Shown here piece after piece: positions 16,859 to 25,953 of a stretch of 64,000 nucleotides of DNA. Source of the DNA: UBA2377 sp964525935 (lineage in GTDB: Bacteria; Verrucomicrobiota; Verrucomicrobiia; Opitutales; Opitutaceae); NCBI GenBank assembly GCA_964525935.1, contig CAZGJZ010000001.1, positions 248,001-312,000 on the forward strand. Reading direction: 5' to 3'. Positions within the stretch are counted from its first letter, which is position 1. Each line of letters starts with the position of its first letter. Both the position numbers and the translations under genes were made by a program. The notes under the pieces were generated by a model. That model was given only the letters and a program-made list of their open reading frames with translations. It made no database searches and was not told the origin of the DNA.

Positions 16859-18598
16859 TTAGACCTGGTAGCGGGCGACCAGTTGCTTCAGCCGCTGGCC
16901 GAGTTCGCTGAGATCGCGCGCGGCGGTTTCGAGCTGTTTGGCACTCGCCACATTTTGGGTGCTCGCCTGCTTGATGCTCTCCATGGCCGTCGCCACCTGA
17001 TCCACCCCGACCAGTTGCTGCTGGCTGGAAGCGGCGATCTGGGTCGCCGATTGCGCGGCTTCCGTGGCGCTGTCGGACAGCACTTGAATCGATTCACCGG
17101 CCAGTTCCGTTTGGCGGGTGCCGGCTTCCACCGCTTTCGTGCCCTGCTCGGTGGCGAGCACCGCGGTGGTCGTGGCTTTCTGCACTTCGCTCAGGATCGT
17201 GCGCACCTGGTTCGTCGCCTGCCGGGATTGTTCCGCCAGGCTTTTCACTTCCGCGGCGACTACGCCGAACCCCTTGCCCTGTTCGCCGGCCTTCGCCGCC
17301 TCGATGGCGGCATTGACCGCGAGCAGGTTCGACTGCGCCGCCAGATCTTCCACGGTCGCGATGATTTGGCCGATGGTCTGGCTCTGTTCATTCAAGCGCG
17401 CCATGCTGGCGGCAATGGCGTCCATTTGCTGGCGGATGCGGTTCATCCCGGCGTCGACATCCTGGATGGATTTCCGCCCGGTGGTGGTCGACTGCGCCGC
17501 CTTTTGCGCGCTTTCCGACACATCCCGGGCCTTCTGGCTGGCGAGGTCGGCGGTTTGCCGGACCTCTTCCACCGTGGTGGTGGTTTCGTTCACCGCCGCG
17601 GCCGATTCGCTGGCGCTGGCCGCGAGCTGGGTGGTGGAGACGGAAATTTCATTGGCGGCGGTGCCCAGGACGCTGACTCCTTCCGTCAGCTCGCCCGTCA
17701 GGCGCTGCAGGTTTTCCACCATGGCGGCGAAGGCGTTACCCAGCACGTCTTTCTCGGATTGGGGCTTAACTTTTACCCGCAGATCGCCCGCCGCGATTTT
17801 GCCGGCTACTCCGGCCATTTCCTTCAGCGAGTCTGACATCCGGGCAAAGGTCCGCGCCAGCGTCCCAACCTCGTCGCCGCGGTCGCTGGCGGCGATGGCC
17901 ACACTCAGGTCGCCCACCGCGATGCGTTCGGCCGTCGCGGAGATTTCCCTTAGCGGGTAGGCGATGTGCCGCGTAATGATAAACCCGGCCAGGGCCAGCA
18001 CGACGAAAGCGGCCAGCGTGCCGAGCACGATCGTGAGCAAGGCATGGTGCGAACTCTTTTGCGCCTCGGCCGTGCGCACGCCGAGGAGTTCGTTTTCCTC
18101 GGCCTCCATTTCCTTCACGAGTTTGCGGATGTTGACCATGATCGTCCGGCCCCGGTCCGTCCGCACGATTTGCAAGGCGGCATCGAATCCGTGGTCCCGG
18201 CGGGCGGTGATCGATTCCTCCAGCTCGGAGAATTTTCCATCCTTGCCGGTGACCAGGGGCTCCAGCAGGTCGAGCCGGCGTTGCTGGTTGGGATTGTCCT
18301 TGGTGAGCTCACGGAGGGCCTTGAGTTCCTCTTCAAACAGGCTTTGCGCGGTGCGAAAAGGGCCCAGATATTTGTCGTCGCCCGTGATGATGTAACCCCG
18401 CTGGCCGGTCTCGGCGTCCTTCATGGTGGACAGCACGTCTTCGAGCATGACCAGCACGCGCTGGGTGTGGGCCACCATTTTGGCGGTGGCGCCCAGTTTA
18501 TCAATGCTCTGGTAGGCGACCGTGCCGATGGTCACGAGGATCGCCAGCGCCAGCGCGAAACCCGTGCCGATTTTCATCCCGACATTCCATTTGATCAT
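16859..18598 (-). CDS. CHASE3-containing methyl-accepting chemotaxis receptor
   Basis: A 579-residue receptor. Membrane segment one (about 10-28) is followed by a periplasmic CHASE3-like domain with the hallmark DAETGQRGYIITGDDKYLGP. A second membrane segment lies near 185-210. A HAMP domain follows (ITRHIAYPLREISATAERIA), then a HAMP-like repeat and the signalling domain with tip EDLAAQSNLLAVNAAIEAAK. This tip differs from that of the WspA-like receptor at 822-2312. It is embedded between CheW and CheA genes, so it is the dedicated receptor of this operon. Confidence 0.93.
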   Translation of the reverse strand: MIKWNVGMKIGTGFALALAILVTIGTVAYQSIDKLGATAKMVAHTQRVLVMLEDVLSTMKDAETGQRGYIITGDDKYLGPFRTAQSLFEEELKALRELTKDNPNQQRRLDLLEPLVTGKDGKFSELEESITARRDHGFDAALQIVRTDRGRTIMVNIRKLVKEMEAEENELLGVRTAEAQKSSHHALLTIVLGTLAAFVVLALAGFIITRHIAYPLREISATAERIAVGDLSVAIAASDRGDEVGTLARTFARMSDSLKEMAGVAGKIAAGDLRVKVKPQSEKDVLGNAFAAMVENLQRLTGELTEGVSVLGTAANEISVSTTQLAASASESAAAVNETTTTVEEVRQTADLASQKARDVSESAQKAAQSTTTGRKSIQDVDAGMNRIRQQMDAIAASMARLNEQSQTIGQIIATVEDLAAQSNLLAVNAAIEAAKAGEQGKGFGVVAAEVKSLAEQSRQATNQVRTILSEVQKATTTAVLATEQGTKAVEAGTRQTELAGESIQVLSDSATEAAQSATQIAASSQQQLVGVDQVATAMESIKQASTQNVASAKQLETAARDLSELGQRLKQLVARYQV

Positions 18599-18644
18599 TT
18601 CGATAGTCTCCGTGTTTGGGTTTTAATAAATTTTCCGGCGGCGC

Positions 18645-19178
18645 TCAGGCCGGCACTTCCTCGTTCACCGTGATTTTGGGGTCCGAGAGAATGCGATCGA
18701 CGTCCAGCACCACCACGGATTCCGGCGTCACGCCTTTAAGATAATCCGCATTGATGCCAGCGAGGGTGGGGAGGGTCGCCTGCAAGCTGGCCATGGGAAT
18801 GGCCCGCACGCTCCCGATCACATCGGCCAGGAGGCCGAATTCGAGTTCGTCGTTTCCCACGAGAATGATCCGGTGGAGATCGGTGATGCCTTGCTCCGGC
18901 AATCCCAGGATTTTCTTCAAATCGAACACCGGCAGCAACCGCCCGCGCACATTGACAATCCCAAGCACAAATGCCGGCGTGCAAGGCAAGGGCGTGAGGG
19001 CCACGAACGGATAAACCTCCCGCACATGACGGATTTCCATCGCGTAGGTTTCCTGGGCCAGGCGGAACTCCAGCACATCGAGCAGGGTTTCCGCCGCCGG
19101 GGCCCTGGCCGGCGGCCGGGCCAGGGCGATGGCGCGGCCGCGCAGGATTTCGGCGGTAGTGAGTGATGCTTGCTTCAT
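18645..19178 (-). CDS. CheW-like coupling protein (WspD-like)
   Basis: A 177-residue CheW protein with an N-terminal extension of about 35 residues rich in Ala, Pro and Arg. The core starts LEFRLAQETYAMEIRHVREV and includes GIVNVRGRLLPVFDLKKILG. Its start overlaps the upstream CheR stop as ATGA (19175-19178). Two CheW genes flanking a CheR-TPR gene reproduce the wspB-wspC-wspD arrangement. A 46-bp gap separates it from the receptor gene, the widest in this operon. Confidence 0.92.
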   Translation of the reverse strand: MKQASLTTAEILRGRAIALARPPARAPAAETLLDVLEFRLAQETYAMEIRHVREVYPFVALTPLPCTPAFVLGIVNVRGRLLPVFDLKKILGLPEQGITDLHRIILVGNDELEFGLLADVIGSVRAIPMASLQATLPTLAGINADYLKGVTPESVVVLDVDRILSDPKITVNEEVPA

Positions 19179-20659
19179 GGCCTGGCTTTCACGGTCGTGA
19201 GGGACGAGATGATTTCCGCGAGCCGGCCGACGGTGAGTCCGTCTGCTTCCAAGAGGGCGCCCTCGGCCGGAAGGTCAGCCAGTAGCTGTCGGGCGTTGTT
19301 GAAATGCCGGTCGGCCTCCTCGGGCCTGGCACTCGCCCGGGCCAGGTTGCCCAGGGCGAAATGCGCCAGCACGAAGGTCGGATCCAGATAGACCGTGCGT
19401 TGAAACGAATTCCGCGCTTCGGCCGCATGGCCCTGTTCGAGGAGGACGGTCGCCCGCAGATAATGGCCCGTGGGATCCACCTTATCGTGGGCGATCGCCC
19501 GGTCGCACCACGCCAGCGCATCCGATAGTTTGCCTTGGTTTGCCAGGGCGCGGGCGAGCAAATGGATTTCGCAGATCGCGCGTGCCTGACCCATTAGCAG
19601 CATGGCAATCGCGTCAGCATACCGGCCCTGGGCATAGAGCGATAACGCGGCTTCGTGCGATGTCGGGCGCGGTTCATCGCGCGCCGTCCGGGATGGTGAA
19701 GCCGGCGCCGGCTTTGTCGGCGAATCGGCTGGCCGCCAGGACAGCCCGGAGGTCGCGCGCCTGGAGTCAACCCGTGGGATGTGCCGGAGCGAGGGCGCGA
19801 GGGACGGGGACTCGTTGCTTTTCTGATAGAGGATGACGCCGGGAAAGTTGCGGGTGGCCAGTCCTTGGAAGTGAACTTGGGAAACCTCGCTTGGGCCGAC
19901 CGCGAGCCAGCCACCTTCCACCAAGGCATGCCTGAGATTGTTGATGGCGCGGCCGGCTTGGGTCGGCGAAAAATACATCAGGACATTGCGGCAGAAGATT
20001 ACATCCATCGCGTTCGTATCCGCGGCCGATCCGGCATAACTCGTTTCCGCGAGATTCAAGGGCGCAAAGGTCACCAGCTGCCTGATCTCCGGCACGACGA
20101 GGTAACGGCCGTCATCGCCGCGGGTGAAATAGCGCTCTTTAAAGCCAGCCGGGGTATCGCGAAACGACCACTCCCCATAGGCTCCGGCCACGGCTTTTTG
20201 CAGGAAGTGCTCATTGATATCCGTCGCCAGGATGGTCACCTGCCATTCCTGCAAATCAGGCAGCAACTGGTGCAGCAGGATCGCCAGCGAATACGCTTCC
20301 TCTCCGGTGCAACAAGCGGCGCTCCAGAATCGCAACTGCCGCCCGCCGCGCCGCCGGGACTCGATCAATGCCGGAAGCACCTGGGTGCCGAGGATCTCGA
20401 AGGTTTTCTTTTCCCGGAAAAAATAGGTCTCACCGATCGTGAGATGATGCGCGAGCACCTGAACCTGCGCCTTGGTGAGCGGTGCGGCGAGCAACGATTC
20501 GACGCAGGCGTCACAATCACTGTAGCCGAGTTCGCGCGCGGCTTCGGCCAGACCGCGTTGCAGATCGGGCCAGCGCTCCCGGGGAAAGTGCAACCCCACC
20601 GCCTCCGCGATGCGTTCACTCAAACGCGCCCAGTCGGTCGCCATGGTGTCAGGAGGCAT
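19175..20659 (-). CDS. CheR methyltransferase with C-terminal TPRs (WspC-like)
   Basis: A 494-residue protein. The CheR N-terminal helical domain ends with LTIGETYFFREKKTFEIL. The SAM-binding domain has FWSAACCTGEEAYSLA, ILATDINEHFLQKA and DVIFCRNVLMYF. A low-complexity linker (about 295-335) leads to tetratricopeptide repeats near 340-460, including CEIHLLARALANQGKLSDAL and AHFALGNLARASARPEEADR. CheR-TPR fusions are typical of WspC. The start at 20659 overlaps the upstream CheW by 11 bp; an in-frame ATG at 20644 is an alternative. Confidence 0.92.
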   Translation of the reverse strand: MPPDTMATDWARLSERIAEAVGLHFPRERWPDLQRGLAEAARELGYSDCDACVESLLAAPLTKAQVQVLAHHLTIGETYFFREKKTFEILGTQVLPALIESRRRGGRQLRFWSAACCTGEEAYSLAILLHQLLPDLQEWQVTILATDINEHFLQKAVAGAYGEWSFRDTPAGFKERYFTRGDDGRYLVVPEIRQLVTFAPLNLAETSYAGSAADTNAMDVIFCRNVLMYFSPTQAGRAINNLRHALVEGGWLAVGPSEVSQVHFQGLATRNFPGVILYQKSNESPSLAPSLRHIPRVDSRRATSGLSWRPADSPTKPAPASPSRTARDEPRPTSHEAALSLYAQGRYADAIAMLLMGQARAICEIHLLARALANQGKLSDALAWCDRAIAHDKVDPTGHYLRATVLLEQGHAAEARNSFQRTVYLDPTFVLAHFALGNLARASARPEEADRHFNNARQLLADLPAEGALLEADGLTVGRLAEIISSLTTVKARP

Positions 20660-21122
20660 GGCTTGCCTCCTGGCGCAGGGCTTCCGTCAACACCTCGGTC
20701 TCATCCGCGGACAGGAATTGCTCCAAGTCGTGGATCAGCACCAACCCATCCGGCAGTTTGATGACGCCTTGGATTTGTGCGCCCGGTGAAACGAATTGTG
20801 CCGCCCCGATAATCTCCGCCGCCGGCCATTCCAGGACGCCTTCGGCCTCGTCGACGACCAGCGCCACGTTGCGCCGGGCCGTCTGTGCGATCACGAATTG
20901 ATCGGTCAGGCGGATCTCCCGCTCAGCCAGCTGAAAGCGCCGGCGCAGATTGAACACCGGCATGATTTCGCCCGCGACGTTGATCACCCCGAGCACCACG
21001 GCTGGTGCGCCGGGCAGGTGGGTGACTTCGACCGCGGCGACGACGCGTTGGACGGCAGGCAGGGCCAGGGCATAGCGTTGCTCGTCCAGACAGAAAAGCA
21101 TCAGTCGCAGATCGACGCTCAT
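20649..21122 (-). CDS. CheW-like coupling protein (WspB-like), first gene of the operon
   Basis: A 157-residue CheW protein starting at ATG 21122 (MSVDLRLMLFCLDEQRYALA). An in-frame ATG at 21170 would add 16 residues without homology to the fold. Core motifs are GVINVAGEIMPVFNLRRRF and GVIKLPDGLVLIHDLEQFL. It heads a seven-gene run in which neighbours overlap or nearly touch, so it probably follows the operon promoter. Confidence 0.9.
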   Translation of the reverse strand: MSVDLRLMLFCLDEQRYALALPAVQRVVAAVEVTHLPGAPAVVLGVINVAGEIMPVFNLRRRFQLAEREIRLTDQFVIAQTARRNVALVVDEAEGVLEWPAAEIIGAAQFVSPGAQIQGVIKLPDGLVLIHDLEQFLSADETEVLTEALRQEASHAS

Positions 21123-21478
21123 ACCGGATAGGGAGGGTTCCCCCTCCGGACGCGCCCACCGATCCGGCACCCCACAGGTTCGCAGATGTGCAACGAGCCG
21201 GTTAAAAATATCTTACTCGCTCCGGGCAGTTTGTCCGGTCCCGATAAACCGGGCTGCCATGGCGTGAATTCCATCGTATGCCTGAGGATTGCAGGGGACG
21301 GACTCGTGCCTCGCAAGGCTCATGCTCTAGTGACATTACCGACCGTCGGTTTTGCGTAATAATACGGAACGGCCGCATCGTTTTTTGCCGTGGGCGAACA
21401 TGTTCATCGCGCGCAGCGCACTCGCGCGATGTCGCTGGCTCGGTTTTTTCGATACGGCAGGAAGCCGCCGGCGCACGT
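21123..21478. other. Intergenic region upstream of the second chemosensory operon
   Basis: No convincing gene in this 356-bp stretch between the SDR stop and the cheW start. It contains a perfect inverted repeat ACCGAC-C-GTCGGT at 21338-21350, which could be an operator. On the minus strand a TATTAT hexamer lies nearby (about 21356-21361), without a matching -35. The chemosensory promoter is probably here, but I cannot place it. Confidence 0.4.
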
Positions 21479-22237
21479 TTATCCGCGCATGTCCATGCCA
21501 CCGTCGACGGTCAGGGTCATGCCGGTCACGAAGGCCGCGAGCGGAGAGAGCAGGTAGGTCGTGGCGCCGGCGATGTCACCGGGCTGGCCAATGCGGCCCA
21601 GGGGAAAGCCGGCGATGATTTTGTCGCGACCGATGCGGTCGAGCGAATCATTGGCCATGTCGGTCTCAGTCCAGGCGGGCGCGACGCAGTTGACGCGGAT
21701 TTTGTCCGGCGCGAGTTCCCGCGCCATGCTGCGCATGAACATGATCTGGCCGCCCTTGCTGGTGGCGTAGGCCGAGTAGATGTCGCTGCCGCGCTGACCG
21801 GCGGTGGAGGTGTAGATAACGATGCTGCCACCGCGGCCGGATTTGCGCAGATGAGGCACGGCGGCCTTCACGGCGAGAAACGTGCCGGTGAGGTTGGTGG
21901 TAAGCGTGCGGTTCCAGAGCTCGAGGCTCATCTCGGCGATGGGCTTGCCTTCAAAGATGCCGGCCGAGACGACGAGCCCGTCGAGCCCGCCGAGCGTGGT
22001 GACGGTTTGGGTGATGCCGGCGGTGATTTCGACTTCGTTGGTGACGTCGGCTTTCACCGCGAGGGCGCGCCGACCGAGGGTCTTTATCTGGCGAACGACT
22101 TCGGCGGCGGCGGTTTGGTCGCGGGCGTAACCGATGGCGACGTCGGCGCCGGCCTCGGCGGCCATCAGGGCGGCGGCACGGCCGATGCCGCGACTGCCGC
22201 CGGCGATGAAAATGCGATGCCCGGTGAGATTCAGCAT
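21479..22237 (-). CDS. Short-chain dehydrogenase/reductase (FabG-like)
   Basis: A 252-residue classical SDR from the ATG at 22237. The NAD(P)-binding motif is GGSRGIG at residues 13-19. The core shows VVSAG in place of NNAG, and the catalytic residues are Ser in YTSTAGQRG and Tyr/Lys in YSAYATSKGG. The C-terminal LTVDGGMDMRG is typical of 3-oxoacyl-ACP reductase-like enzymes. Substrate cannot be read from the sequence. It is divergent from recN, which starts 119 bp away. Confidence 0.88.
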   Translation of the reverse strand: MLNLTGHRIFIAGGSRGIGRAAALMAAEAGADVAIGYARDQTAAAEVVRQIKTLGRRALAVKADVTNEVEITAGITQTVTTLGGLDGLVVSAGIFEGKPIAEMSLELWNRTLTTNLTGTFLAVKAAVPHLRKSGRGGSIVIYTSTAGQRGSDIYSAYATSKGGQIMFMRSMARELAPDKIRVNCVAPAWTETDMANDSLDRIGRDKIIAGFPLGRIGQPGDIAGATTYLLSPLAAFVTGMTLTVDGGMDMRG

Positions 22238-22356
22238 GGGGTAGGTGGGGTTGAAATTGGAATTTGGGTTCGCCGGGAAAGGTGGCGAGCAGAATTCACG
22301 GGATGGGTGAGAAGCGGCTTTGACGAACGCCGGACGGGTGTTCATCCGTAACCGCC

Positions 22357-24021
22357 ATGCTGCAATCACTCCGCATCCGCAACCTGGCCCTCCTCGACGA
22401 GGTGGCGCTCGATTTCGAGGCGGGGTTCACGGCGGTCACGGGCGAGACCGGCGCGGGCAAGAGCATTTTGCTCGGCGCGCTGAGCCTGCTCGCGGGCGAA
22501 CGGGCGGACAAAACGATCATCCGGCAGGGCGCCGCGGCGTGCGACGTGGAAGCGAGCCTGTATTTCGAGGACGCGAAGAAAATCGACGCCGTGCTGGCAG
22601 AGTTGGACCTACCGCCGTGTGAGGAAGGGGTGTTGATTTTGAAACGCAGTCTCCCGCGCGACAAGGCGCCGAAGCTCACGGTGAACGGCAGTCTCGCCAC
22701 GCTCTCCGCGTTGCAGCGACTCGGCGAGCACTGGGTGGATTTTCACGGCCCGAGCGAGCCACGCCGACTGCTCAAGGACAGTTGCCAGCTGGAGTTGCTC
22801 GATCTCTACGGTCGCGCCGGAGCCGCGTTGGCGGCATATCAGGCCAAGTATCAGGCGTGGCGCGAACTCGTGGCCGAACTCGAGCGGGTGACACATGAGA
22901 CGAAGCTGTCGCCGGACCAGATCGAGTTCATCCGCAACCAGCTCGCGCGCATCGAGGCGTTGGAGCTGACCGAGGAAGCGATCGCCGAGCTCGAGCGGGA
23001 TTTTTCCCGCATGAGCCGCGCGCAGGAATTGATCGAGCTGTCGCAGGCGCTGGCTGCCGGGCTGATCGGCGAAGATGGCGTGCAAGGCCGGCTCGCGGCG
23101 CTGCTGCGCGAGGCGCACGCGCTCGAGAACATCGACCCGGCGAGCCAAGCGCTTTCGGAGCGGCTTTCATCCGCGGCGGTGGAGCTCAATGATCTCGGCG
23201 CGGAGTTCTCCGCACTGAGCCAGCAGTTGCAGTTCGATCCCGAGCAGGCTGAACAGCTCGCGGCAAAGATGAACACGTGGCTGGAACTGAAGCGGAAATA
23301 TGGCGGTGATTTTCGCGCGGTGATCACGGCCCGCGACGACATGGCGCGGCGGCTCGAAGTGCAGGACGACATCGAGGGCGCGCTGGCGCGACTGGAGAAG
23401 CAGAGCGCCGATGCGCTGCGGGCGGCGAAAAAAGAGGCGACCGCGCTGCGCGGGCAGCGCGAGAAGGCGGCGAAGGAGCTGGCCAAGATCGCGGCCAAGT
23501 CCATCGCGCAGCTGGGCTTCAAGAAGGCGGATTTTCAGATCAGGATTGTGCCGCTGGCCGAGTTGGTCGCGACGGGCGATTGTGCGTGTGAGTTTTTGTT
23601 TTCGCCCAACGTCGGTGAAGCGCCGTTGCCGTTGAGCCGGATCGCGTCGAGCGGTGAGCTCGCGCGCGTGATGTTGGCGCTAAAGACCGTGCTCGCCGAC
23701 CTCGATGGCGTGCCGCTGCTGGTGTTTGACGAAGTTGACGCCAATGTGGGTGGCGAGATCGGCAGCGTGGTGGGCGAAAAGATGGCGGAGATTGCCCGCG
23801 GCCACCAAGTGCTGTGCGTGACGCACCTCCCGCAAGTCGCGGCGCAGGCGACGTGTCACCTGGTGGTGACGAAGGACCAGTCGAAGGACCGCGCGGTGGT
23901 GACGATCGAGCCGATCCAGGCGAGCCGGAAGGCGCGCCTCAGCGAACTCGCCCGCATGCTCGGCGATCGCAACGCGAAGAGCGCGCTGGCGCACGCCGAG
24001 GAACTTTTGGGCAAAGGCTGA
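22357..24021 (+). CDS. recN: DNA repair protein RecN
   Basis: A 554-residue SMC-like ATPase acting in double-strand break repair. It starts MLQSLRIRNLALLDEVALDF with the Walker A motif GETGAGKSILLGALSLL, a long coiled-coil arm (about 150-370), and the RecN-type signature LSRIASSGELARVMLALK. Walker B is PLLVFDEVDANVGGEIG, followed by CVTHLPQVAA. Length matches the family. It converges on the ccsA gene with only 15 bp between stops. Confidence 0.96.
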   Translation: MLQSLRIRNLALLDEVALDFEAGFTAVTGETGAGKSILLGALSLLAGERADKTIIRQGAAACDVEASLYFEDAKKIDAVLAELDLPPCEEGVLILKRSLPRDKAPKLTVNGSLATLSALQRLGEHWVDFHGPSEPRRLLKDSCQLELLDLYGRAGAALAAYQAKYQAWRELVAELERVTHETKLSPDQIEFIRNQLARIEALELTEEAIAELERDFSRMSRAQELIELSQALAAGLIGEDGVQGRLAALLREAHALENIDPASQALSERLSSAAVELNDLGAEFSALSQQLQFDPEQAEQLAAKMNTWLELKRKYGGDFRAVITARDDMARRLEVQDDIEGALARLEKQSADALRAAKKEATALRGQREKAAKELAKIAAKSIAQLGFKKADFQIRIVPLAELVATGDCACEFLFSPNVGEAPLPLSRIASSGELARVMLALKTVLADLDGVPLLVFDEVDANVGGEIGSVVGEKMAEIARGHQVLCVTHLPQVAAQATCHLVVTKDQSKDRAVVTIEPIQASRKARLSELARMLGDRNAKSALAHAEELLGKG

Positions 24022-24036
24022 GCGACGTGAGCCGCG

Positions 24037-25950
24037 TCAGTTCGTCCGGAAGCTGCGCCATTTTTCCAGCGGAATCCGGGAGAGGGCGATGAGGGCGAGC
24101 TGCGAGATGACGAAGCCGAGGAGCCAGTAGAACGCGGCGTCCATGAAGCCGTAGCTGTGCAGGCCGACGCCGAGCATGTTGGTGCCGAACCAGCTCCAGC
24201 TCGTGACGATGTTGCCGAATAGCGCGAGGGCCATGAGACCGCGTTGTTTCACCAAGCCACCCCAGCGGGCGTGGAGGATGAGCGCGTTCCAGATCACGAT
24301 GATGAGGGCGCCGTTTTCCTTCGGGTCCCAGCCCCAGAAGCGGCCCCAACTTTGGTCGGCCCAGATGCCGCCGAGGATGGTGCCGACGAGGCTGAACAGC
24401 GTCGCGAAGCAGACGATGCCATAGACCATGCGGGCGAGGGCATCCGCGGTGGCCTTGTCGAGCGACTTGGTGAAGACGCCGCGTAAAACGTAGATCAGCG
24501 CGAGGAAACCGGCGAGGAAGGTCGCGGAATAGCCGATGGCGATGATGACGACGTGAGTCGCCAGCCAGAAGTTGGAGTCGAGCACGGCCTGCATCATTTC
24601 AAGTGTGTCGCCGCTGAGGGAGAGGTGATGCGCGATGAGCAGGGTGCCGAAGCCGATGAGCCCGGCGGAGACGCTGCCGACGGCGTTTTTGTAGATCGCC
24701 TCGAGGATGAGGCAGAGGCCGACGGCGCCCCAGCCGACGAAGAGCGCGGACGAATAGAGATTGGTCACGGGCGGGCGGCCTTCGAGCCACATGCGCGTGA
24801 GGATGCCGATGGTCGTGGCGACGAAGGCGAGGGCGACCAGCCAGAAGGCGGAGCGACTCAGCACGTGGGACCACTTGAGCCAGGAGACGAGGGCGAGGAA
24901 GAACGCGAAAACGTAGAGCGACATGCTCTTGTAAAAAGGCTCCGCGGCGTTGAAGCGGGTTTCGGAAGCGACCTTGCTGACGGCGGCGGGGAGACGCTTG
25001 CCGAGCTCGGCGCCGTAGAGCTCGACGATTTTGTTGAACTCCTCCGGTTTTTGCTGACGCCATGCGTGCGCGAGGCCGGCGTAGGCGAGGGCGGTGGAAT
25101 CGATGGCACCACTCTGGAACGTTTCAAGGATGGCGTTGCCGGTCGTTTTCCAGGCCGTGGGGTCCTCGGACGGTGTCGCGGGCGCAATGGCCAGGATGCG
25201 GGTGGAGCCGCCCATGAAATCGTAGCGCGGGCCGAGCTCCATCATGACCTGGTAGGCGGACTCGTCGTAGGATTGGCCGGCCTGTTTGGCGCGGATGGCG
25301 GCGACGCCGGCGGGGAGCGCTTGCTGGAAACGCAGGAGTTCGCCGAGGAAATTATCCACCCCCGGCATCACGAGCGTGTGCTTCAGCTCAAAATAGAGCC
25401 GGACGTTGCCGTAGAGCTGGATCACGGCGCGCTGGAACGGTGTGCGGGCCTGCGCGTCGGTAGCCGCGGCAAGCTGGGCCTGGCGCTGGAGTTCGTCGAG
25501 CTTGGGTTCGAGCTGCTTGAAGGAGAAACGCGAGCGCGTGGACGGGAGGAAACCGAAGATCGCCAGGGTGTGTCGCACCGAACTGTTGTAGGTGATCTTG
25601 GTGTCGGCTTCGGCGATGCCCATGAGCGTGAGCAGCTCGGGCGAATCGATGCGGAAGGTCGGGTAGGTATCGGCCTTTTCGGGGACGAAGAACACGTCGG
25701 CGAGCCACTCGATCGGCGATTCGGCGAAAGGTTCGCTCACGGCGGGGTCGCTGATGCGCTGGCGGTTCTGCAACTGCAGGAGCGAACTGCGGGCGACGGT
25801 GTCGAGCGGCTTGATGCGGCCGTTGGCGAGCACGGGCAGGCGGCCGAAGCCGGCGAGATCGTAGGCGGTGGGGTTTTTCTGCGGACGAAAAGCCGAGGCG
25901 AGGTAGGCAACGCCTAAGAGCAGAACGAAAAGAGGAACGAAACGTTTCAT
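24037..25950 (-). CDS. ccsA: Cytochrome c biogenesis protein CcsA/ResC-type
   Basis: A 637-residue integral membrane protein. After a signal-anchor, a long extracytoplasmic N-terminal region runs to about residue 345, followed by multiple membrane helices. The haem-handling tryptophan-rich motif is WGRFWGWDPKENGALIIVIW, with conserved histidines in LIAHHLSLSG, NFWLATHV and MLGVGLHSYG. CcsA with ResB forms the System II synthase that exports haem and attaches it to c-type cytochromes. The N-terminal extension is unusually long compared with plain CcsA and has no recognised domain. Confidence 0.93.
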   Translation of the reverse strand: MKRFVPLFVLLLGVAYLASAFRPQKNPTAYDLAGFGRLPVLANGRIKPLDTVARSSLLQLQNRQRISDPAVSEPFAESPIEWLADVFFVPEKADTYPTFRIDSPELLTLMGIAEADTKITYNSSVRHTLAIFGFLPSTRSRFSFKQLEPKLDELQRQAQLAAATDAQARTPFQRAVIQLYGNVRLYFELKHTLVMPGVDNFLGELLRFQQALPAGVAAIRAKQAGQSYDESAYQVMMELGPRYDFMGGSTRILAIAPATPSEDPTAWKTTGNAILETFQSGAIDSTALAYAGLAHAWRQQKPEEFNKIVELYGAELGKRLPAAVSKVASETRFNAAEPFYKSMSLYVFAFFLALVSWLKWSHVLSRSAFWLVALAFVATTIGILTRMWLEGRPPVTNLYSSALFVGWGAVGLCLILEAIYKNAVGSVSAGLIGFGTLLIAHHLSLSGDTLEMMQAVLDSNFWLATHVVIIAIGYSATFLAGFLALIYVLRGVFTKSLDKATADALARMVYGIVCFATLFSLVGTILGGIWADQSWGRFWGWDPKENGALIIVIWNALILHARWGGLVKQRGLMALALFGNIVTSWSWFGTNMLGVGLHSYGFMDAAFYWLLGFVISQLALIALSRIPLEKWRSFRTN

Positions 25951-25953
25951 GTT

